From positions 52,971,408 to 53,035,407 of the forward strand of contig NC_081848.1 in assembly GCF_963259705.1 (NCBI RefSeq): 64,000 nt of DNA. The letters run 5' to 3'. Position numbers and translations under genes: made by a program. Numbering within the stretch: the first letter of the stretch is position 1; every line of letters begins with the position of its first letter. Below are positions 55,835 to 64,000 of this stretch, one piece after another. The notes beneath the pieces were generated by a model. It was not told the origin of the DNA. It ran no database searches and saw nothing but the letters and a program-made list of their open reading frames with translations. The DNA comes from Myotis daubentonii (taxonomy: Eukaryota; Chordata; Mammalia; Chiroptera; Vespertilionidae).

Positions 55835-57225
55835 GTCATACTAACTTCCTGATCTCCCTCCTCCTCACCCCAACACCTTTTTTTCTGCTTCTCAGTTTTT
55901 TACCTGGAGCTCTTCTTTGACATGCAGGGGTCAAGATTACTATTTTTGTACTTTAGACTATATTAGAAAGTACAGTTTCAGTTTAACTTTTGGCTACTGA
56001 ATGGGATTTTTCATTGGGCCTGACTTGGAAGACAAATAAATAGAAGAAGTTAGAAATCCTGAAATTAAGTGTTTCATTAACATAGATTTGTACACAAAGC
56101 TCAAATAAAATGTCATCAAGAAACAGAACAAAAGATGCTATAACAGTTAATTCACAGCACTACTATAATAAATATTCTTTTAAGTTTCACATAAATATAA
56201 CAGCTCGGTAAGTTTGATTTGAAGACACATATATGTTTTTCTGTTTGGCTGCATAGGGAACAATGAAATAAAACCTCATTGACGTAATTGAGCCTGATAA
56301 CATCGCCTGACTGTACTGCTGATGTTTCACTGTGGTATTGGTGGTTTTGTACAGCCCTGTAAAGCATATTGGACTTACAAACATTCAAACAGAAACTTTT
56401 ATCAGGATTCAACTTTTTAACCACAGAGAAGAGCTGAATTTATATAAAGGCTCAGTCTTGGGTTCACTTTATCAAATCAACTAAAAAAATTTTAATAATG
56501 TATACCTCGTGTTACTTAAAGGAAATGCTGTTTTTTAAAATTAGTTTTGAACAGATAACCAGTATGTGAAAATATATTACAATTATATTTGAGCTTAGGA
56601 GGAAACAAATAATGGAAGTGCCTAAAACCAGCAAGTTAAATGTCTTATATTGTAACACAAGCATGTCAAACTCACGCCGGCTGCGAATTTCACATGCTTG
56701 GAACCATGTTTTGAGAACATAAGCACTATAACTTTTTTACTGTGATTCAAAATTTAGCTGTATTTAAACTATTCTTATATTTAAATTAATTACACATTCT
56801 ACTTTAGTATTGTGATTGAAATTTAGATATCTAAAATTTTGCTGACTTTGGAACAAGGTATATACTTTCTACTTGGAAGTAAGATTTTAAAAGAGCTCTC
56901 ATATACTATTACATAGGGGAAATGAATGCTTCTATCAGTGTTTCTTAAACTGAGGAAATAGGTTGTGTATGGCAGGTTTTTTCTATATCCAGATTTCTTT
57001 TCTCTATTTCTCTTCATCAAAATTACAATTTATGACATAAAGCAGCGAGTGTTTTTAGGCTATTGGTTCTGAATACTCAAAAATTCAACAGGGACCTGGA
57101 ATTATAAAGAGATTTCTCAATGAAGATTATTTTCAGGGCTCTGTCAATAGTTAAGTTAATGGGCATTGTCACACTGTTAATTGGCATTTTATTGAACAAA
57201 AAACTTTTATTACATTTGCTATTTA
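55835..57225. other. No gene; tiny hAT-like piece near 56.66 kb
   Basis: Unique DNA. CAAGCATGTCAAACTCACGCCGGC at 56.66 kb resembles the end of a hAT but has no partner. The minus-strand 90-residue frame at 56152-56424 has no recognisable domain. Confidence 0.4.
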
Positions 57226-57229
57226 TTTT

Positions 57230-57275
57230 TATTTTTGCTTTTTTTCATTAAATTTATTGGGATGACATCTATATA
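57230..57275 (-). mobile_element. L1 3' terminus, antisense scrap
   Basis: TTTTTCATTAAATTTATTGGGATGACAT is the reverse of an L1 3' end (GTCATCCCAATAAATTTAATG). The Helitron cluster interrupts it on the right. Confidence 0.6.
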
Positions 57276-57289
57276 TATACTAGAGGCCT

Positions 57290-57742
57290 GGTGCACAAAA
57301 ATTTGTGCTCTCGGGGGGTGTCCCTCAGCCCAGCCTGTGCCCTCTCTCACTCTGGGACCCCTCGGGGGATGACCACCTGCTGGCTTAGGCCCGCTCCCCG
57401 GGGGATTGGGCCTAAGCTGGCAATCAGACATCCCTCTGGCAGCCCAGCAGCCCTCGGGGGATGTCCACTTGCCAGCGGGGAGCAGGCCTAAGCTGCAGTC
57501 TGACAACCTTAGTGCAGCTGAGGAGGCGGGAGAGGCTCCCACCACCACTGCTGTGCTGGCAGCCGGCAGTCTGGCTTGTGTCTGAGCAGAGCTCCCCCAT
57601 GTGGGAGCACACTGACCACCAGGGGGCAGCTCCTGCATTTAGCGTCTGCCCCCTGGTGGTCAGTGTGTGTCATAGTGACCAGTCATTCCCAGTCATTCTG
57701 CTGTTAGGGTCAGTTTGCATATTACCCTTTTATTATATAGGA
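57290..57742 (-). mobile_element. Helitron unit B, antisense
   Basis: Minus strand TCCTATATAATAAAAGGG (ending at 57742) to AGGCCTCTAG (57290), preceded by host A at 57289. The 139-residue minus-strand frame at 57219-57638 is repeat-encoded and shared with the other B copies. Confidence 0.9.
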
Positions 57743-58341
57743 TAGAGGCCTGGTGCACAGGTGGTGGCTGGCTGGTTTGCCCTAAAGGGTGTCCCGGATC
57801 AGGGTAGGGGTCCCGCTGGGGTGCCTGGCCAGCCTGGGTGAGGGGCTGATGGCTGTTTGCAGCTGGTCACACCCCCTTCAGGGTGAGGGTCCCCAATGGG
57901 GTGCCTGGCCAGCCTGGGTGAGGGGCTGATGGCTGTTTTCAGGCTGGCCACACTTTCTTTAGGGTGGGGGGTCCTCACTGGGTTGCCTGGCCAGTTGGGT
58001 GAGGGGTTGAGGGCCGTTTTCAGGCTGGCCAAGCCCCCCGGGGACAGAAGCTTTCAGCCTCTCCTTTTTTTTCTTTTTCTTTTTTATTCTGGGATTTATT
58101 TACCTTCTATAATTGAAACTTTGTTGCCTTCAGTGGAGCTCAGAGCCACCAGGGCAGGCGGGAAGCTTGGCTTCCTCCATCACTGGAGCAAGCAAGCTTC
58201 CTGCTCGCTCCAGCTCAGTGGCTGCCGGCCGCCATCTTGGTTGGGTTAATTTGCATATAGTCGCTCTGATTGACTGGTGGGCGTGGCTTAAGGTGTAGCA
58301 AAGGTGCGATCAATTTGCATGTTGTCTTTTATTAGATTAGA
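57743..58341 (-). mobile_element. Helitron unit A, antisense
   Basis: Minus strand TCTAATCTAATAAAAGACAAC to GTGCACCAGGCCTCTA, joined to unit B as at 31654/31655. It again holds three tandem copies of the CAGCCTGGGTGAGGGGCTGATGGCTG block (about 57831, 57911, 57992). 599 bp against 521 bp in the 31.1-kb copy. Confidence 0.87.
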
Positions 58342-58343
58342 TA

Positions 58344-58926
58344 TCAAAGGCTAATATGCTAAGTGTCCCTCCGACCGGTCGCTATGATGCACACTAACCA
58401 CCAGGGTCAGATGCTTAACACAGAAGCTGCCGTGACACACACTGGCCATTTACAAAGAAACGGCACTGCAGACCTGGCACTGACAAAGCAACATTCGGCT
58501 TCCCCCAAGTGAGACAGAGGCCCTGCCACTAACCCAGAGCAACAGCCCACCAAATTGCAGCCAACGCTGCCAAGACCCCATGGTGCAAAATGCAGCCCAC
58601 AGCCAGCCCAGTCTGGAAATGGTGGCTGTGGCCCCGGGTAATGATGTCACATAGCAACGAAACGCCCGGCTTCCTCTCCCTAGCGACAGGCCATTTAACA
58701 ATAAATGTCACTACGGACCTGGTGCAGAGAAAGCAACACTTGGCTTCCCCCAAGTGGGCCACAGGCCTCGCCACCACCCTGGAGTGACAAATCGCAGCCA
58801 ATGCTGCCGAGACCCAATGGTGCAAAATGCGGCCCACAGCTCAGCCCAGCCTGGAAACGGTTGCTGTGGGCACTAGGTAATGACGTCCCGAAGCAATGCC
58901 TGGCTTCCTCTCCCTAGCGACTAGCC
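58344..58926 (+). mobile_element. Helitron with internal tandem duplication, 3' end missing
   Basis: Starts TCAAAGGCTAATATGCTAAG after A. Two copies of a roughly 245-bp block follow (about 58444 and 58689; each begins GGCCATTTA and carries GCAACA, GGCTTCCCCCAAGTG, AATGGTGCAAAATGC and TTCCTCTCCCTAGCGAC). No CCTCTAG end is found after the second copy. Confidence 0.75.
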
Positions 58927-59004
58927 TCCTTAGAGTTTCTTCAGTCCAGGAACACGACTTGCTTTATTGCCAGGGGCAAACATTTTACCCTTTAACCAAA
59001 TGTC

Positions 59005-59155
59005 TGTGAAGCATTTTCCTGTGCCACATCTCATTTGATCCTCACAGAAGTCCTGGAGTAGGTAGAGAGGAGACCTGGTAGAGTCTTATTTTCTTTTCAT
59101 TATGTGGAAAATGGAGATTTAGAAAGTTTAGAAACTTGACCTGACTGAAAAGAAG
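59005..59155 (-). repeat. MIR SINE, antisense
   Basis: TGTGCCACATCTCATTTGATCCTCACAGAAGTCC, then TATGTGGAAAATGGAGATTTAGAAAG. Confidence 0.65.
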
Positions 59156-59369
59156 AAAATGACTTCAGGTTTTCTCACTGCACAGAATATAGTTAAATAC
59201 TGCTGCAGTATTGTTCTCCCTGTGTAATCTACAATAATAATGTGTTTTGTGTTGATATTTACTGCTATGTTGCTGACAATTACCTGAAAGAGAAGTTGGG
59301 GTGCTGCTTCACTGGGCTGGAAAAAGTTTAGCTACATCAGAAAGCAGGTCTAATTAAGCAAGTCCTGTA

Positions 59370-59561
59370 TCTATAAAAGGCTAAGTTGACTCATGCATGT
59401 GCAATATATATAAAGCTCTCGCTATCGCCAATGCACACTGTGTTTCAGTCATTGTCGATCGTGAATTTGGTTGACACTTCTATTACAGAGAAAGGGTGAA
59501 TAGCGATATTAAAATATTTCTTTTAATTAATTTCCTTTCAATGTGCACGAGTCTGTGTACC
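59370..59561 (+). mobile_element. Short Helitron, 192 bp, different 5' family
   Basis: TCTATAAAAGGCTAAGTTGACTC after host A (59369) to TACCAGGCCACTAG before host T (59562). The interior (ATATATAAAGCTCTCGCTATCGCC) differs from subfamilies A-D. It may be a deletion product of an autonomous HeliBat, since its 5' end is of another type. No Rep/helicase sequence. Confidence 0.85.
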
Positions 59562-59564
59562 AGG

Positions 59565-60835
59565 CCACTAGTTGGTTAATAATATAATAGTAAAGAGTAA
59601 AAGGGGGGGGCAAATATATGATGATTTAACTTTGGATGGTGGATACACAGTGCAGTATACAGAACATATATTTGCATTTTAATGTTTATATTTGCTCCAT
59701 TTTGTCTTAGCTCACTAAAAAGATGTGTTGTAACCACCAGCTTGTTTTCTGTGGCTAAAGTGGCATGTAGATTTGTATTTAGGAGACACTCATTGTTTAG
59801 CATGGCTCTTCCTTACAGGTAACGGATTCTCTCAGAACTGACTCCAACACATGTTTTCTAGTCTACCATAATTCACAAAAGTAATCATTAAGTAGGGGTG
59901 GGGGGTGGAATCACTTTTGTGGTAGGATTTTCTGTGATAAACATGTGAAAAGTCGACTACCATTGTTCTTCATGTGTATTGCACATATACCAAGAGCTGA
60001 TTCGGACTCAGCACATGAGTGCATCTATCCAGCAGTAAAGTGAAATATCTGCTGTACACAAATGTGACAGTACTCTTTTACATTTATGCATTTATTCGGT
60101 GCTGTCCCAAGGTTCATGTGGTAAATACAGTTTGGAAATGACTTGATCTGTTCTCTTTTGATCTGTTCTCTCTTTCAGCATAATCTTTATCACCTGTCTG
60201 GCTAGTTTTACCAGTCTCTCAGCAATAGTTTATTGTTTTCATATGCTTTTGCTATGAGACCAGAATCTGAAGGGCACCTCTTTAGTTTTTGTCCCATTTT
60301 AGGAACAAAAATATCAGTTTCATATAAGAATGCATTGCATGCTGAGAATTAAAAAAAAAAATTTTTCTGTGAAAATTAGAATTTCACACATTTGAAATAT
60401 ATGTAAACAAAATCAATTTCTTATTACTGTTTCTTAGTTTAAACTTTTACCTAAGTGCTAATATTATTATGAGACATTAGGTTATATTTTCACTAAGGAG
60501 TTTGCTCCTTTGGATCGCCTGTATCATTAGTTTTCTTATTATCCTGGATCATTTTTAAGTACAAACAAGCTCTAGAACCTATCATATTAATAACAAAAAA
60601 GTATCACCCCACATTCTTTTCCAACTAGTTTTTCATTTTATTTTTGCTTTTGCAGCACATTTTCTCAAAAATTTCCTCTAGTCACTATCTCTTCTTGTCT
60701 ACCTTCATAAATTCTTAATTTTGTATTGAAGCTGAATACTTACAATGTATAGAGACTAAGGATAGCAAACACCATCTACCCATCATTAACTTTGAAGTTC
60801 CCTGTATGCCACTCTCAGATCATTTCCTTTTCTCC
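59565..60835. other. No gene or clear repeat
   Basis: AT-rich unique DNA with a GGGGTGGGGGGTGG block at 59.90 kb. Confidence 0.45.
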
Positions 60836-60839
60836 CTTA

Positions 60840-61560
60840 GAGATGTTCACTATCCTGAATTTCCTTAGTTTCCCAGATACTTACATTCCTAAAAAGTATA
60901 TTTAAATGTATAATTTTGTTTCTATACTTTGAATTCATTTTCCTTGTTGTATTCCATTGGGTGAATATACCAAAATGTTCAATTTTGTTTTTGGACATTT
61001 GGGTTGTATCTAGTTTTCTTTTTTGTTGTTGTTGTTTTCTTTATTATGTACTATATACTATACTTGTATTGATGTAGTATGTACTATACTTTCAGAGAGG
61101 AAGGGAGAGGGAGAGACAGATAGAGAAATCAATGATGAGGGAGAATCATCAATCAGCTGCCTCCTGCATTTCACACTGGGGATCAAGCCCACAACCCGGG
61201 CATGTTGCCCCGACTGGGAATTGAACCATGATCTCCTGGTTCATAGGTCTACTCTCAACCGCTGAGCCACGCTGGTTGGGCTGTATCTAGTTTTCTTGCT
61301 ACCCGTAACAGTGCAGCTATATGCATTCATGTTCTTGTCTCCTGATGTCAAAGATCAAGTTTTGGGGTTTTCCCCTCTATTGTGGAGTGATGCTTTTGTA
61401 AAATACACTAAAAGTGTCATAATAATGTCAAGTTGCTATAAAAATTTCGAAACATTTACTGTTAATTTCTGTACTTATTAATTTTCAACCAATTTTCATT
61501 CAACACTTTGAATAACTGTTAATACATATTTAGTTGCAAAATTCCTGGATCATACATCTA
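60840..61560 (-). mobile_element. Old L1 3' fragment, antisense, split by a VES
   Basis: TTGTATTCCATTGGGTGAATATACC, TTTTTGGACATTTGGGTTGTATCTAG, then after the VES GTAACAGTGCAGCTATATGCATTCATGTTCTTGTCTCC are antisense L1M 3' UTR motifs. Confidence 0.62.
61021..61281 (-). repeat. VES SINE, antisense
   Basis: Minus-strand VES (GCCCAACCAGCGTGGCTCAGCGG; CCTATGAACCAGGAGATCATGGTTCAATTCC) with 16-bp TSD TGTATCTAGTTTTCTT at 61005-61020 and 61282-61297. About 70 bp of AT-rich tail on the left is longer than usual. Confidence 0.9.
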
Positions 61561-61564
61561 ACTT

Positions 61565-62850
61565 ACGCAGAAAATTTTGGTTTTCTCAAAGTCACTAATA
61601 TTCTAGCTTTTCAAATTACACAGAAGGCAGTCTACCAACAGTTTGTGGCTGTCATTGTATATTTTCAGTTCCTAATAATGTAGGGGATTTCAGATAAAGA
61701 CCTGCTGCTTTTTATTTTATTTTCTTCCATCACCATTTATCCCCTCTGTGTCCTCTTCCACCTCCATCTCCTCCCTAGCCACAAGTGAGAGAAGACCATA
61801 ATGGGATGAACAGCTAAGGAGGAGTGAATTTATTAAGGGAGATGGTCTGCAATACAAAATTCCACAGTAGAGGTCTAAAAAGTAAGCATAGAGGGGGAAA
61901 ATTGTATATTGTAAGGTTTTCAGAAACCTCTAAGAGCACAATTAAAATGGCGTGTACATTATCTCTCATATTAGCAGAAACTTTTGAGCAGCCCCAGAAT
62001 GGTCTCAGTGCATTAGGGAACATTCTCAACTTGTAAGCTAATATGCTCTTATACGCAAGAAGCAGCACTACTTTATAGCATTGTTTCTCAATCTTGTTTT
62101 CATTCTCAACCCGCTAAGGAGCCCTTTTAAAATATTTTTCCTAATCTTACTCCCACTCTATTTTAATACCATATATTAAAGTGTATTGGTTTATTATGTA
62201 CTATGGCTTTTGGAGGGTCACAACCATTTTAATGTTTTTTAAATTATTTTTTGCCCTCCAGGAACCAATTTTCATCTTCTTGGGAGTGATATACAAATGT
62301 TAAGAATGCATGGCATGAATATAAATATGGCTTTTAGCAATAGAATGCAAATATTTGAAAACATAATATTTAAGGGGCAAAGGAGACTCAATGTTAAACT
62401 ATTTTAATGGAAATAAACTTTAATTAGCAAAAAAAAAATCAACTTCTACTTATACTAGTGAATTGGGGAAATGAGGTACTGTATAGGCATTTGTCATTGT
62501 TAGATGGTACCATTGTGGAAGAATGGATTGGATGATAAGATAGGTGGGCAAGTTTGTAGATTCAGAATTTAAATTAGATAAATTTTAGTGACCCATCATA
62601 TGGTTCTGTCTTCACTCCTGTCTGTTCTATACTTTCATTAGTGAAATTAAGAAATAAAATCAGATTTATAGATGTCTCAATGATAGGAAAAATTGTTACT
62701 GAACAAGAGTTGATCTGCCCATATGCACAGACCAAAAGAAATGTACAAGCAGGCGTTTGCAGTGGAGAAAAAAATTATTTTATTAAAATTGGCACCAATC
62801 TAGAGAATGGGTGAGATCGTGTTCCAGAAAACCCAACTGCCCAATGGTTT
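61565..62850. other. No gene or clear repeat
   Basis: Unique DNA. The opposing 70- and 84-residue frames at 61.81-62.07 kb are uninformative. Confidence 0.45.
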
Positions 62851-62854
62851 ACAG

Positions 62855-63068
62855 CAGGGGTGGGCAAACTTTTTGACTCGAGGGCCACAATGGGTTCTTA
62901 AACTGGACTGGAGTGCCGGAACAAAAGCATGGGTGGAGTGTTTGTGTGAACTAATATAAATTTAAAGTAAACATCATTACATAAAAGGGTACGGTCTTTT
63001 TTTCTTTTAGTTTTATTCATTTCAAACGGGCCGGATCCAGCCCGCGGGCCACAGTTTGCCCACGGCTG
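62855..63068. mobile_element. Non-autonomous hAT, copy 2
   Basis: CAGGGGTGGGCAAACTTTTTGAC to CAGTTTGCCCACGGCTG, perfect 8-bp TSD GTTTACAG at 62847-62854 and 63069-63076. Close relative of 47063-47242 with an extra T-rich segment (TCTTTTAGTTTTATTCATTTC). Confidence 0.92.
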
Positions 63069-63076
63069 GTTTACAG

Positions 63077-63440
63077 ACAGGATTTATAGAGCAAAAGTCA
63101 AGAGTCATCATAAGTAATGGGGTTTGGGTTGTGGGTGTTGCTGATTGGTCAAGAGTGAGGTAAGGGCAATAAATGGTTTCAGGTCTTTCAGTCTGGTTCC
63201 ATGAGGGTGTGGTCAGGGGTCATGCCACTGTAGGGCCCAGGAACTGTAACGCAACCTAGGCCCTGTTTTCTTTTGCTTAATAGAGACCTTACCTTGTGAA
63301 CCTTAGTCAAGGCATGGTCATTGTTTCTTGCTGCCTCAAGGGTTAAAGATTAGTGAAGGGGAAGGGTTTAGACTTACAGGGCATTCTGTGAAGAAAGGGA
63401 ATAGAGAGCTGGGGTCACATATTAAATCAAAGTCATACAT
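63077..63440. other. No gene or clear repeat
   Basis: Unique DNA. Confidence 0.45.
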
Positions 63441-63456
63441 TAAATAGGGCCCTTGG

Positions 63457-63654
63457 ACCTGGCTGGTGTGGCTCAGTAGTTGTGACCTATGAACCATGAG
63501 GTCATGGTTCAATTCCCAGCCAGGGTACATGCCCAGATTGGGGGCTTGATCCCCAGAGTGGCATGCTGGAGGCAGGTGATTGATGATTTTCTCTCATTGA
63601 TGTCTCTCTCTCTCTCCCTCCCTCCCTCCCTCCCTATCTGAAATCAATATATAG
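63457..63654 (+). repeat. VES SINE
   Basis: Sense VES (ACCTGGCTGGTGTGGCTCAGTAG; CCTATGAACCATGAGGTCATGGTTCAATTCC) with a (CCCT)n tract. TSD TAAATAGGGCCCTTGG / TAAATGGGGCCCTTGG at 63441-63456 and 63655-63670. Confidence 0.92.
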
Positions 63655-63670
63655 TAAATGGGGCCCTTGG

Positions 63671-64000
63671 TTTCACTCACCCTTTTTTGTGCATTCCTCA
63701 AACCTTAAGGGAAAACAGGCAATGATCTGGCTGTTACCTGCTGATTAGGGACATTGATTAGAGAAAGAAGAATGGATTTGTCTCAAAATCAGTTGAAAGT
63801 ATTCTGGAGTCTCAGGTCTAAGATCCCTAGTGTGAATTACCATTAGATTACTATTCTTGGCTATCTTTTAGGCAGCAATTATAAAGACAGATTACCAGTA
63901 GTAGCTCAATATCACTAATGTAGACATTCTCCAAGGACCAGGCAGAGAAGTGAACCAGTGGGGGAATGCATCTGCATAGTAAAGGTTGTCAACCTGATCT
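63671..64000. other. No gene or clear repeat to window end
   Basis: Unique DNA; nothing assignable. Confidence 0.45.

Noticed and set aside
57219..57638. 139-residue minus-strand ORF, the second longest in the window
   Set aside because: It lies wholly in a Helitron B unit; the same frame fragments appear in the B copies at 31.7 and 45.0 kb with indels, so it follows the repeat and not a gene.

Overview
This window is nuclear DNA from a vespertilionid (vesper) bat. Two repeat families restricted to, or hugely amplified in, that lineage are present in numbers: about 25 VES-type tRNA-derived SINEs (tRNA-like head with A box near GGCTCAGTGG and B box near GGTTCGATTC, CT-rich middle, tail near GAAATCAATAAA) and about a dozen HeliBat-type Helitrons (5' end TCCTATATAATAAAAGG, 3' end CCTCTAG, inserted between A and T). 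A SPIN-like hAT, other short hATs, Tc1/mariner elements and a retroviral-type LTR fit the known record of recent DNA-transposon activity in these bats. The basis is sequence pattern plus knowledge of these families; no database was searched.

I find no intact protein-coding gene, rRNA, functional tRNA or CRISPR array. Base composition is AT-rich, and unique DNA is interleaved with LINE, SINE and DNA-transposon insertions, as in a large intron or an intergenic interval. The only gene-like signal is a CpG-rich block at about 16.9-17.5 kb with inverted CCAAT boxes, a GC box, an ATG and a splice donor, which could be a promoter and first exon.

Layout. 0-9.5 kb: unique DNA, VES copies, and a sense L1 3' half (4.3-7.8 kb) hit by a Helitron, a VES and a short hAT. 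9.5-12.4 kb: an old antisense L1 carrying two VES. 12.5-16.3 kb: mostly unique. 16.4-20.2 kb: MER5-like and other hATs, the CpG island, and a sense L1 broken by two Helitrons and a hAT. 21.5-23.4 kb: a Helitron carrying an ERV-type LTR and a VES, joined head to tail to a second short Helitron. 25.36-26.36 kb: a decayed Tc1/mariner element with D-to-E spacing of 36. 31.1-32.1 kb: a two-unit Helitron. 32.57-33.78 kb: an antisense L1 3' end with clear TSD. 34-43 kb: old repeats and unique DNA. 43-47.3 kb: VES, two L1 3'-end fragments, three Helitron pieces, SPIN, another hAT. 48-49.8 kb: antisense L1 with two VES. 50-57 kb: mostly unique with MIR, L2, VES and a Tigger-like repeat. 57.3-59.6 kb: a Helitron cluster. 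60-64 kb: old L1, one hAT, two VES.

The most interesting content is how the transposons interact: a two-unit Helitron seen at three loci, a Helitron 3' terminus copied by an L1 target-site duplication, two short L1 3' fragments that start at nearly the same base, a tRNA-head-only SINE, and a mariner element whose N-terminal coding region contains a second copy of its own terminus.
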